From Schizochytrium sp. CCTCC M209059 (Eukaryota; Sar; Bigyra; Thraustochytrida; Thraustochytriidae), in NCBI GenBank assembly GCA_000818945.1, contig KN805409.1, positions 202,961 to 266,960 of the forward strand: a stretch of DNA of 64,000 bases. The letters run 5' to 3'. Below, piece by piece: positions 9,717 through 18,798 of this stretch (its first letter is position 1; every line of letters begins with the position of its first letter). The position numbers and the translations under genes were made by a program. The notes under the pieces are model-generated. The model had not been told where the DNA came from and made no database searches. It worked only from the letters and a program-made list of their open reading frames with translations.

Positions 9717-10174
9717 CGTTTGTCGCCGCAGAAGGGCCCATCATCGAGCGGCTTTCTGATCGCGCAACGTCGAGCGACGGTGCGGAAAGCGAGCGTGGGA
9801 GGGACTCTCTCCCTTCTGCTCGGGGTGCCGCAGATGCAGCGGCAGCGAGAGGGGCGGGAGCTTGCTGGCAGGTGCCATGGCGAGGCGAGCCGGGCACAGG
9901 TGCGCAGTGCGCAGCAGAAAACAAGGCGTATCTTGAGGCAACGAACGAACGAACGAACGACCGGCCGTACCGGTCGCGGGGGTTCGGCGCGAGACGGCCT
10001 TCTTGCGCTGGCGGTGCGGCAGCGGGCCGGAGGATTGATTGCATCAGAGTATAAGTGAAGATTGCAGATGTAAAAGAGCAGCCACGGGCGCACTTGAAGC
10101 GCTACAACGGAGCGGATTCACCGGAAAAACAAAAGAAAGAACAAACGAAAGAAAGAACGAAAGAAAGAAATATA

Positions 10175-12082
10175 CTACAAACTCATGTTCGACGTAGTGG
10201 CTTTCCACAAAATGACGGTCGTCGTCCCCGCCGCGAGAACAGCAGACTTGATGACGCGAGTCGTGATCGTCTGACCGAGCATGGAAATTGGCGGCACCGA
10301 AGCAATCTTCGTGTCGGCAAGACGCAAGGTGTCAACAACGAGATCCAAATATGCGCTCACACGCTCGCGCGAGCCCAGCGTCTTAAAGAGGCGGCTCAGC
10401 TCCGCAGGCACCGGACCCGTCGTCTCACCGTTAGCAGACGCGCGCATGCACCATTGGTGCTCGCGAACGCGTGCCTGCAGGCTCAAAAGCATGCGCGGAT
10501 AATCGATGAGATGCAATCGATTCACGCGAGACGCACTTAGGAGCGTGCGCAATACGCTCACGACGAGCAAACTCGTGGCAAAGAAACAGGGCATGTAGTA
10601 CTCCCAGCTCACGGCGTCCGTGCTGAACATGAGCTCAATCAAAGCCACGAAGAGCTGCAAGGTCGTGCACATGAGAAACAAAAGTACGCACGCATTGAAG
10701 CGCACCGTGAAGACGTACCCAAATTCGCGCATAATCGCAAAACTATGAAACCAGGCATGCAAGTTGGGGACATGTAAAACCTCTAGCCTCGGGGCGTCGT
10801 CCATGTCTTGTTTCCTGCAATAGTAAGTGTTCCCGATCAGCATACTTCGATGGGCTTCTAGCAGCATCTTCACGCGCGTAAAGTGTCGCTGAGCGGCCAG
10901 CATGAAAAAGTTAATGTTGGTTACCAGAATCGTGCGCAAGATCCCAACGCAGAGACAGGCAGGGAGATGCCACCAGTGCGTCCTTTCGCGTTTTTGCAGA
11001 CGACTATATGCGCTCATGCATTCAAGGCACAGCATGAGCAAAATGGCGCCTTTGAGCCCCATGCCAAAAGTGCTAAAACCAACATGCGCACCCCGGTAGA
11101 CTCTGATGATGTGGTCAAACAGCAGGGCACGCACCGAGACGCGACGGGAATCAGATTCGCTCTCCCGCGCAGTCTGCTTGAATGACACGTTGTTAGAGTC
11201 TGCGAGCACGGACATTTTCGTTTTGAAGCTCGTCAAATCGTCAATCGGCATGACGGTCGTAGAGCTTGCTGTGTGGTCCGCAGCGTCCATTTTGTTTGAA
11301 TTTGCAGCGCGTATCGTGCAGGCATGAAGCAAGCGGCCACGCGTAAGCTGATCGTTCAGGTCACGTACCATCGTCTTGTCGAGATCTCGGTCCATGACAA
11401 AGTTCTTAACAGCCTGAGTGCCTGAATGCTGCACGAAAGAGACCTCGAGCTGGTTGTAAAGCATGTATCGTGCCGGTCGGAGCGCAAAGGCAATGATCAT
11501 CTCGCCGATAAATGATGTAAAGGTCCGCCCATGCCGACGAATCTCTTTGAATTTCTCACGATCTACAAAGCTGTATTTGATGGCCACGAGCACGTTCCGA
11601 GCGCTGTACAAGACGAGAACATAGCTCACGTCAAACGTAGGATAAAACAAGTCCGCAAAACGATCTCCTTTTTGCGAACTCGCGATATTTGAAAAGACAA
11701 ACTTGTCCATAAGAATGCAGAGCAGGATGAACTGCACCATCAATGTCAAGAAGAGCTGGAAGATATAGTTGGGCAGATTCCATTGGCCCGAGCCAAAGCG
11801 ACCGGGCAAGAAACCTTGCGAAATCGAGCCATGACTTCCTTGCAAGGCTACTTGCAGGGGCACCGAGGCGATTCCCAGAATGCTATAGGCGAACTCCGAT
11901 ATCAGTTGCTCCACAAAGGTTCGAGTGCTGAATTTGAGTCCATACAAATGTTTGCGGTGCCCTTCGCTCGACGGACTGCAGACGCTTCGCTCAAAGTCTT
12001 CCAGAAGATCGGTGGCGTCGCTCCCATACTTTGCGCTGATTCGGTACCCATCGCGTCGCTGCGAGACCGACAATTTTGGCAT
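10175..12082 (-). CDS. Unrecognised polytopic membrane protein
   Basis: A protein of 635 residues from the ATG at 12082, the first ATG in the frame; the upstream open codons have only a TTG start. Hydrophobic segments suggest eight or nine membrane spans at residues ~60-80, 104-128, 150-172, 188-208, 333-356, 372-396, 462-486, 494-516 and perhaps ~607-627. Spans four and five are separated by a long polar loop (~212-320), rich in Ser, Asp and Arg. The two span clusters on either side of a hydrophilic loop resemble the overall layout of some receptors and transporters, but I see no signature motif and do not assign a family. It starts 658 bp from the CatSper-like gene and is transcribed divergently, so shared regulation is possible. 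The start and single-exon structure are well supported. Confidence 0.75.
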   Translation of the reverse strand: MPKLSVSQRRDGYRISAKYGSDATDLLEDFERSVCSPSSEGHRKHLYGLKFSTRTFVEQLISEFAYSILGIASVPLQVALQGSHGSISQGFLPGRFGSGQWNLPNYIFQLFLTLMVQFILLCILMDKFVFSNIASSQKGDRFADLFYPTFDVSYVLVLYSARNVLVAIKYSFVDREKFKEIRRHGRTFTSFIGEMIIAFALRPARYMLYNQLEVSFVQHSGTQAVKNFVMDRDLDKTMVRDLNDQLTRGRLLHACTIRAANSNKMDAADHTASSTTVMPIDDLTSFKTKMSVLADSNNVSFKQTARESESDSRRVSVRALLFDHIIRVYRGAHVGFSTFGMGLKGAILLMLCLECMSAYSRLQKRERTHWWHLPACLCVGILRTILVTNINFFMLAAQRHFTRVKMLLEAHRSMLIGNTYYCRKQDMDDAPRLEVLHVPNLHAWFHSFAIMREFGYVFTVRFNACVLLFLMCTTLQLFVALIELMFSTDAVSWEYYMPCFFATSLLVVSVLRTLLSASRVNRLHLIDYPRMLLSLQARVREHQWCMRASANGETTGPVPAELSRLFKTLGSRERVSAYLDLVVDTLRLADTKIASVPPISMLGQTITTRVIKSAVLAAGTTTVILWKATTSNMSL

Positions 12083-12740
12083 CTTTTCATGAGAGAGCAA
12101 GTTAGGCCAAACGAGCGAGCGAGCGAGCAAGCAAGCGAGAGAAATCCCGACAAGGCCAGCTCGTGCCGCCCGGTCGCCCTCGCGACGCAACGCGCCGAGC
12201 TAGGCCAAGCCGCGCCTGGCCGCGCGATCAACGACGGCTTCAGGAAAAGTTATGCTAGGCTCAACTTCTGCTGCGGCCGCTGATATGACGGCCGCACTCT
12301 CGCCACTGCTGCGGCCACACGCACGCACGCACAAGCTGAGTGATAAAGACGTGCTGAGGTATGTGTGTGGGACATCGCGCGAGCAGAAGAGAAAATGGGT
12401 TGCGCACAAACTCAACCGACACATTTTCGCGGTCTCACGTCCCAGGTTGGTGACCGCTGGAACGAACGTTTACGGACCAAGGACCGAGCAAAGGTCAAGA
12501 AGGTTTAGAAAGAAAGGGGCGCGAGGAAGACAAGACATACTGTCATTGCGGAGGAGGAAGGGCCGGGGCCCCGGCGTGGCGTGGCGTGGCGTGGCGTGGC
12601 GCGAGGCCGGCGCCGGCGCGAAGACTTTGCGAGCTAGCTCGCTGGCTAGCTAGCTCGCTAGCTAGCTCGCTAGCTAGCCTGTCAGCCAGCCAGCCAGCCA
12701 GCCAGGCTGCGCAGCTGGAGTACTACAGCGGACCGCAACA
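12083..12740. other. Divergent intergenic (shared promoter) region
   Basis: Separates the start codons of the polytopic membrane protein and the channel. Short GCGA/GCAA tetranucleotide runs (about 12112-12136) lie close to the minus-strand start. GTGGC repeats (about 12575-12600) and the GCTA/CAGC array precede the plus-strand start. No gene is seen. Confidence 0.6.
12632..12706. repeat. GCTAGCTC and CCAG microsatellites
   Basis: Repeated AGCTAGCTCGCT units to about 12678, then several CAGC/CCAG units. The array ends 35 bp before the channel's start codon, so it probably lies in the promoter or 5' leader. Confidence 0.85.
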
Positions 12741-14627
12741 ATGGTTGAAATGTCAGAGAATGACCTTGCTGCGCGCAGCTACTACTTTCGCAACTCCCTC
12801 ATTGAAGAGTTTCGGCTCAGCGAGTCAGACACATGCAGCGCGTTCGAGGCGCCGAAGCATTCCTCGACGGTCTTTGAGCAGCCTGACGCCCTCGAAGATG
12901 TCCTTCGACACAAACCGCACTCCCTGATAAAGTTCAAAATCTTCAAACGCACGCCAGAGACAGAAGAAACGAGCGGACCTCGGCTAATGCGCATGGCGAC
13001 CCGCAAGCCCGGTCGCTTGCAGCGTGCCCCTCGCTCTCTGCCCTTGCACGTGTGGGCGCGATGGCTTTCGAAGCACAAGAACTTTTCTTCTTTTGTCATT
13101 GGTACGATTCTCGTCAACGCCATCGTACTCGGAATTCAGACCAGCATGGACGAGATTGAAGACTGGCGAACGGTTCAGACTCTCGAGGTTCTTGATAACT
13201 GCACCATGGTAATTTTCGTTTGGGAGATTGTGCTCAAGTGGATTGCCAACTTTCGCTCCTTTTGGAGAGACGGCTGGAATGTCTTTGACTTCCTTGTCAC
13301 GGCAGGTGTGCTTGTTCCCATGCTCGCGCAAGCTCTGATGGGATCGGAAGACCAGAGCAATGCGCAAAACTTTGCAAGCGTGGCTAAAAATCTACGCATC
13401 TTTCGTACCTTTCGTACGCTCAAGATGATTGCCAAGTTTCGCAGCTTGCGCATCATCGTTCGCACGGTCATGGAGGCCTTGCAGAGTCTCGGCTTTGTGC
13501 TCATTCTTCTCTGTCTCCTCATGTACATTTTTGCAGTTCTGGCGATTGGCCTCTTTTCTGACTATTCCAATACGACCATGGAGGGCTTGGAATACACTTT
13601 TGTCTTTTCTGACATGATTGCCGCTGTGCGTACTCTCTTTCAGTTGCTGACGCTGGACCAGTGGTACAATATCGCCAAGGAAATCTCGGACGAGGGCGAG
13701 ACGAACATGATTGTCACCATTAGCTTCTTTGTCGTTTGGGTAGCACTGGGAGCATTCATCTTTCGAAATATCTTCATTGGTGTCATGGTCAAGAACTTTC
13801 AAAGCATCAGTCAGGAACTCGCGGACCTCGATCAGATGTCGCGCAAGAGAGCACGTATGCGCAAGTATGTCAAGAATTTTCAGCAACAAATGGAGGAAAA
13901 GAAACGTGAGATTGAGCATCAAATGATTCACAGCAAGAACTCTTCTTCAAACAAGAATGGTAGGGCCTCGAGTGCGAGTGAAGTCGATAATTCTTCCGTT
14001 AATCCCAAGAAAAAGGAGAGCAGCGCCATCATGACACCCACAAATGGAAACTTCTTGCGCCAAATGACAAACACAAACGCATCAATGACTGGTCAGCCGC
14101 TAGACGGAGACGCGCGGCTTCGAGCCGTCACCAAGCACAATCTGACCAACGATTCTTCGCCGAGGCGACCACGTGCGCGTCAGTCCTTTGCGATTCCCAA
14201 AGCATGGATTGCCGACGGCGTAGATCCCCTCACCTTGATGGGTAGCAAGGGCGGAGGTGAACAGGCGCAGGGCACCTCTCCTGCCTCGCCCAACAGCGCC
14301 GGCGAGGACGGCAAAAAGCCCGACCTTACGGTACAGACAAACGACTTGTCGCCGACAAAGCAGATGCAGAGTCCTCACACCTCTCGATGGGCTGACTCAA
14401 GGTTGAGCAAATTTTATGATGCCGCCAAGGCCGATGAATGGAAGCGCTTCGTGCAGCAAAGCCTTACTGTTTTTGGAGAACAGGACGCTGGAAGCACGCT
14501 TTGGCCTCGTGACACGCTCTTGCACTATCTGCAGACCATGGAAAAATTGCAAGAGAATCTGAAGGAGCACCACGAGCTTCAGCATCTTGCTACAGAGGTG
14601 CTCTATAGCATTGCGACCGATGGCTAA
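12741..14627 (+). CDS. CatSper-like single-domain voltage-gated cation channel
   Basis: A protein of 628 residues. It has one six-span ion-transport domain: S1 ~116-133, S2 ~150-170, S3 ~179-198, S4 ~213-236, S5 ~248-272, pore loop ~296-312, S6 ~322-350. S4 carries R-I-F-R-T-F-R-T-L-K, positive residues every third position, as in a voltage sensor. The pore motif T-L-D-Q-W (304-308) fits the T-x-D-x-W pattern of CatSper calcium channels; bacterial-type sodium channels have Glu at that position. Such one-domain subunits assemble as tetramers in the plasma or flagellar membrane. After S6 comes a basic coiled-coil-like stretch (~365-395), then a long Ser/Asn/Lys-rich tail unlike the short tails of animal CatSper subunits. 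The ATG at 12741 is the first in frame after the microsatellite. Related protist voltage-gated channels are the main alternative. Confidence 0.8.
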   Translation: MVEMSENDLAARSYYFRNSLIEEFRLSESDTCSAFEAPKHSSTVFEQPDALEDVLRHKPHSLIKFKIFKRTPETEETSGPRLMRMATRKPGRLQRAPRSLPLHVWARWLSKHKNFSSFVIGTILVNAIVLGIQTSMDEIEDWRTVQTLEVLDNCTMVIFVWEIVLKWIANFRSFWRDGWNVFDFLVTAGVLVPMLAQALMGSEDQSNAQNFASVAKNLRIFRTFRTLKMIAKFRSLRIIVRTVMEALQSLGFVLILLCLLMYIFAVLAIGLFSDYSNTTMEGLEYTFVFSDMIAAVRTLFQLLTLDQWYNIAKEISDEGETNMIVTISFFVVWVALGAFIFRNIFIGVMVKNFQSISQELADLDQMSRKRARMRKYVKNFQQQMEEKKREIEHQMIHSKNSSSNKNGRASSASEVDNSSVNPKKKESSAIMTPTNGNFLRQMTNTNASMTGQPLDGDARLRAVTKHNLTNDSSPRRPRARQSFAIPKAWIADGVDPLTLMGSKGGGEQAQGTSPASPNSAGEDGKKPDLTVQTNDLSPTKQMQSPHTSRWADSRLSKFYDAAKADEWKRFVQQSLTVFGEQDAGSTLWPRDTLLHYLQTMEKLQENLKEHHELQHLATEVLYSIATDG

Positions 14628-15490
14628 GAAACGATGACACGCTGGATTGGTGGGGATCAGATCAAACACTGTCATTCCAAACCACAGAGAAGGTTGGAGC
14701 ATAGTATCTCCAAAGAGCTTTGTCGTCTGCACTGCAAGACAAGGAAAAGACCTGGTTCTACTCATACTGTGCGTGGCGTGACAACGATTCTCAAGGTACA
14801 GCTGCTTGCACTTGGTCGTAACTCCTTTAATTTCCCCTCTTTCCCTCCAAGAACAACATGAAGATAAGATGGATTGTCTCGTGCTGAGGCTCGTCAAACC
14901 GGGAAGAAAGGATGAAAAGGAAGAAAAGGAAGAAAGTGTCTCTTTCGCAGTTCCTTTCGCATTTTCGTTGTGCTGGCAGGGGACAGTGTTTGTTCGACAA
15001 AAGCTAAAAAAGGGAAAAAAGGAAACGAAGAAGGAAACGAGGAACCACAAAATGCAAAGCTGAAGAGAGAAGAAGAAGAAAAAAACTTTCTCCTCCGCAA
15101 TTTATTCCATGCATAATCTCGCTGCATGTGAATGCGCACTCATCTTGCGCGGTGCGCGTTGACGATATATATATATAGAAAGAAAAAGAAATGTGTGAAA
15201 AGATAGGACATCCTCAGTTGACAGAATTATACTGTGCTCCCGCCGCCTGCTCCCATGAGCTGCTTTCGCTCTCGTGAGCTCGATCAAGCACACGAAGCAG
15301 CCCAGGGTCGGCGCTGAGGACCCAAGAGAAGGCGAACTGATGTGTTCCGGGAAAAAAAACAAAAAAACACCAGCAGGCTCGTCTCGGGCGTCAAAGCTTG
15401 AAAGAGTCTCCCCGCCCGTCCATGCATCCACATTCGGGGCGAAGAGAAGACTGGACAACGATACTTGGCCGAGGCGCGCAATGTACTTGC
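14628..15490. other. Intergenic, convergent 3' regions
   Basis: Lies between the ends of the channel (+) and ISCU (-). It holds A/G-rich stretches with GGAAA/AAGAA motifs (about 14910-15090) and a short TA run at 15165-15176. No gene is seen. Confidence 0.6.
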
Positions 15491-16000
15491 TTACGCCTTG
15501 GCCTCAGCAGCCTTGGGCTCGGCGTCGCCGGCGCCAGACTTGGTCTTGTAGTCGTGGATGGCGGCCTTGATGGCGTCCTCGGCGAGCATGCTGCAGTGCA
15601 GCTTGACAGGCGGCAACTTGAGGTGCTTGGCGATGTCAGCGTTCTTGATCTGGAGGCACTCATCGAGCGTCTTGCCCTTGACCCACTCGGTGGCCACCGA
15701 GCTGGAGGCGATGGCGGAGCCACAGCCAAAGGTTTTGAACTTGGACTCGATAATGCGGCCCTCGTCGTCCACCTCGATTTGCAGCTTCATCACGTCACCG
15801 CAGGCCGGGGCACCCACAAGGCCAGTGCCGACATTGATCTTCTTCTTGTCGAGCGAACCCACGTTGCGCGGGCTCTCGTAGTGGTCGATAAGGCTGTCCG
15901 TGTACTTGGACGCCACGCGCTGTACGTTGAACGCGGGGCCCGTGCGGCCGCGGACCGCCACGCCCGCCACGCTCGCCGCCCTCCGTGCGCCGGCCAGCAT
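15491..16000 (-). CDS. ISCU: Mitochondrial iron-sulfur cluster scaffold ISCU
   Basis: A protein of 169 residues from the ATG at 16000; a GTG-started extension is not needed. A basic, Ala-rich mitochondrial presequence covers residues ~1-30, followed by a full IscU domain opening at Y-T-D-S-L-I-D-H-Y. The three cluster-ligand cysteines are present in P-A-C-G-D (C67, with D69), G-C-G-S-A (C93) and L-H-C-S-M-L (C136). The L-P-P-V-K chaperone-binding motif (129-133), recognised by the mitochondrial Hsp70/Hsc20 pair, is intact. The protein assembles [2Fe-2S] clusters with the Nfs1 desulfurase and frataxin in the matrix. A short Ala/Lys/Glu tail follows the domain. All key residues are intact, so a functional gene is expected. 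The neighbours are not related to Fe-S biogenesis. Confidence 0.97.
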   Translation of the reverse strand: MLAGARRAASVAGVAVRGRTGPAFNVQRVASKYTDSLIDHYESPRNVGSLDKKKINVGTGLVGAPACGDVMKLQIEVDDEGRIIESKFKTFGCGSAIASSSVATEWVKGKTLDECLQIKNADIAKHLKLPPVKLHCSMLAEDAIKAAIHDYKTKSGAGDAEPKAAEAKA

Positions 16001-17181
16001 CTTTCTTTTTTCAAGCACGCGATCCGATCCCGATCAACCCGAGTCCGAGCGCGCCGCTGCGTCCGCGCAGCAGGCAGGCAGGCAAGCGAGCGAGCGAGCG
16101 AACGTTCCCGCCGGCAGCAGACCGCGCGCGCGCTCCCGCTCTCGCTCTCGCGCAGGCGTGCTGCGTGCGTACGTGCGTGCGTGCGTGAAGTGGTCCCAGC
16201 GTCTGGTCTTGCTTGCGATGCGGGTTTGTTTCCTTCTTCCTTTCCACTTGTTTTTTCTTCTTTCTTTCCCTTGTTTCCTTCCTTCTCTCTGTTTCGCTGG
16301 ACTCGGCGCCGCCGGCGAAACCGGTTGCCCCGACCGGGGAAACCCGGACCCTCCGAGCCGAGTCGATGGCTCTCTGGCTATCAATCGATCAATCGATCAA
16401 TCAATCAATCGATCAACGAATCGCAGTCTCAATTCATCTCAAGCAACCCGGAATAATCGATCAGTCGACCATCAAGCACAGCGTGGCCTCCCGAGCCGCG
16501 AGATGCTCTGCAACTGCGAGTAGAGACGAAACTCGGAGAGGTGAGTCAGAGCGCGCGACGTGGATGCGTTCGTCGAAGGCGCGGAGAAAGAACTCGAAGA
16601 AGGGGCGATCGATGACTCGGAGCGAGGGTCAGGGAGGACTGAAGGCGGTCGGAGCCCAAGAAGTAAAAGAAGGGGCGCGAGCGCGGGCGGTCGGAGGCCA
16701 GCCAGATAGCTGAGCTACCACGCGCTCACTCGCTGTCAAGCCAAGCAGCCAGATGTCGGGTGGTGGCAGCGCAGTCCGACAAGCACTGTGGCATCTGCAG
16801 ATGCTGTGGCAGTTCTGCTACTGCAGCTGGTGTCTCGCGCCAGAAAAGAACGGCGCAGGACGCAGAGAAGAGGAACCACACCTGGGACGAACGAGGGCGA
16901 ACCTTGGAGAGCCGCAGATGCGTCGAGGCCAAGGTCCGGCTGACTGGCCCAAGACTAGTGGTGGACCGGATCAAGGAGTCATTCTAGGCCTACTATTGGG
17001 GAAGCACGATGGGGCAAGAGATTATCTAAGGTATTGACAGTGAGATAGATAGTTCTAAAAGCGCCGCCGCGGCCCTGACAAAGAGAGGTCTAGTCTAGTG
17101 CGACGGACAGCAAGCAGCTGCAGGCACGCAGACAGGCACGCAGGCAGACAGGCAGGCACGCAGGCAGGCAGGCCAAATTTG
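16001..17181. other. Intergenic region upstream of ISCU
   Basis: GC-rich ISCU upstream sequence with GCGA/GCAG runs (about 16072-16104) and a TCAA/TCGATCAA run (about 16378-16418). A GCAG-type array lies at 17121-17173, next to the 3' end of the following minus-strand gene. No supported gene. Confidence 0.6.
17121..17173. repeat. GCAGGCA/GACAGGCA low-complexity array
   Basis: Imperfect tetranucleotide-based repeat (CAGG, CACG and CAGA units) that ends a few bases beyond the stop codon of the 17182-18150 gene. Confidence 0.8.
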
Positions 17182-18150
17182 CTATTTGTCGAGAAGGTAG
17201 CTTGCATCGTGACGCGAGCGCTGGTGATCGGTGAGGGAAAATTGTGAACTCGTGCTGCTGCTCATACTGGACGTGTTCTCGAGCAAAGAGCTCGACGAAC
17301 GCAGCACGCTACTTGCGGCTTTAGAAAGCTTGGCTCGCGACTTGTTCGAAGGTCGGTGGCTCATCGACCGTGGCACAACCACGTAGTCGCGCGTGTCATC
17401 GTCTGCATCGAGATAATTGACGCGTGTCGAAGCGCTGTGTCGATGCCGCGCAAGATTCCGCGTGTCATCGTGAAAACCATCCTTTGCAGAGCTGCCAATG
17501 TCGTCAGTCTTTGCGTCGTGCGTCGACGCGTGCGCGCCCTTGCGCTGGGGCGAACGGTTCAAGGGACGCGCAAAATCGATATGAGCCGCGAAAGGAGACC
17601 GTCCAGGTGAGAGCGGAGGACGCTCTCCAGCGTGCTCGCTCGCATGCAAGCTTGGCAGCGACTTGTGTTCGACTTTGGCTGCCAGGTCTGGTTTACGGCT
17701 CAGATCCCCACTGCTTGCCAAAAAAGGAGTCAGCGAATTGAACTCTTCTCCGTCCTCCGCACTCGACTGACTGCTCAGGAGCTCGCTTGAAAATTTTGGA
17801 GCTGGAGTTTTGGGGGTTTCGTTTACAGAGCGCGTAGGAGTCGTTCGCGCAAGCTTTTCTTTCTTCGAGAAACGGGGTTTCTTCGCTGCTGCCTTAACGT
17901 CAACGCCCTGTCGTCGCGAATCCGCTGGCATTTCTGCGTTCTTCATGCGCGCATCGACCGTCCCGGCGACCGGGAGTTTGCGTTTCGGACTTCGCTTCAC
18001 AAACCTCTTTCCCGATGTCGCAGGCGGTTGAGACGATGCAGGGGACGCCGGCCTCGATGGCTCTTGCGTTGAGTTTGCGGAAGGACGAGTATTCTCGCTG
18101 GTCTTGGACGTCGTTTTCTTGTCGCCAGCGTCCCTAACGTCATCTTGCAT
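17182..18150 (-). CDS. Unrecognised basic, Ser/Lys/Arg-rich protein, probably disordered
   Basis: A protein of 322 residues with a proper ATG at 18150. It has no signal peptide, membrane span or folded-domain signature. The N-terminal ~115 residues are rich in Lys, Ser, Thr and Pro, with several basic clusters (K-R-S-P-K-R-K and K-K-P-R-F-S-K-K-E-K) that resemble nuclear localisation signals. The middle contains S-P and T-P pairs suited to proline-directed phosphorylation. A D-A-D-D-D-T-R-D-Y-V-V-V-P segment lies near residue 250, and the tail is Ser-rich. A nuclear or cytoskeletal regulatory protein is possible, but no function is assigned. The opposite-strand ORFs here are shorter and lack such consistent composition. 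It sits in tandem, same strand, downstream of the 18799-20382 gene. Confidence 0.55.
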   Translation of the reverse strand: MQDDVRDAGDKKTTSKTSENTRPSANSTQEPSRPASPASSQPPATSGKRFVKRSPKRKLPVAGTVDARMKNAEMPADSRRQGVDVKAAAKKPRFSKKEKLARTTPTRSVNETPKTPAPKFSSELLSSQSSAEDGEEFNSLTPFLASSGDLSRKPDLAAKVEHKSLPSLHASEHAGERPPLSPGRSPFAAHIDFARPLNRSPQRKGAHASTHDAKTDDIGSSAKDGFHDDTRNLARHRHSASTRVNYLDADDDTRDYVVVPRSMSHRPSNKSRAKLSKAASSVLRSSSSLLENTSSMSSSTSSQFSLTDHQRSRHDASYLLDK

Positions 18151-18798
18151 CTTGCCCTTGGAAAGACGGACGAGCGAGCAGCCCTACTTTTGCTTTTTTT
18201 ATGTTGTTGAGGCCTTTTCTGTCTACCGCAGGCACTTTCGTCGCCCGCGCGCCGTCCCCCCGCCTGCGCCGGTCAAACGTCTCCTCTGGTCAGCGCGCGT
18301 GCGCCGCGCTGTCTTGCGTTGAGTTGAAGCTTTGGTTCTTCAGCCAGGCAGCTTACGGTTAGGTCAGGTTGCCTTGATCACTAGCAGCGCAGTACACACA
18401 ACTTGAAGATCGAGGACTTCTGGTCTTGTAAGTAGTAAGTATGTAGTAGGCCTAGCTAGCATCATGGTAGCAGCAAGGAGAAAAGCTTTGCGGAGAGCAC
18501 AGAGAAGAAAGAACATTTTTTTGTTTTGGGGTTATCATGTTGGGACGTGGCGACATGTAGGTAAAATTCCTCTCCCTCCCTCCCTCCCTCGTTCCGCCGG
18601 GACAAGAAAGAAAGCAAACTGGAATTGCTTGCTGCATTTGGCAGATTTGCCTCTCGTTGCGTTTTTCCTTTCTGGATGGGGAAAAGGGAAGGGGGATGAG
18701 GGAGGTTGTCATGCAGGCCACCCAAGGTAAATTTACTGTTCAGACTTGGCAGACTAACTGCGAATCATAGCAAAAGTGCGGTTCTGAATGCTGATTCG
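18151..18798. other. Intergenic between two minus-strand genes
   Basis: Holds the upstream region of the 322-residue protein and the 3' flank of the next gene. A CCCT run lies at about 18573-18592. No gene is seen. Confidence 0.6.

Larger units (their letters stand above)
8035..10174. other. Intergenic region with assembly gap and possible small spliced gene
   Basis: It contains the upstream region of the bZIP gene (short GCAA/GCTC runs at about 8515-8550 and 8960-8985), the N gap, and a well-placed ATG at 9104. That ATG opens a short Lys/Ser-rich peptide followed by GTGAGC (9131) and GTAAGG (9138) donor-like motifs. A TACCTGCAG acceptor-like sequence ends at 9275 and is followed by long open frames to about 10050. 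Which frame, if any, is used cannot be decided from sequence alone. An AAAG/AACG-rich run lies at about 10129-10168. Confidence 0.4.

Noticed and set aside
16690..16740. tRNA-like GGTAGCTCAG on the minus strand
   Set aside because: Only the A-box-like element is present; no acceptor stem or GGTTCGA-type B-box follows at the required distance.
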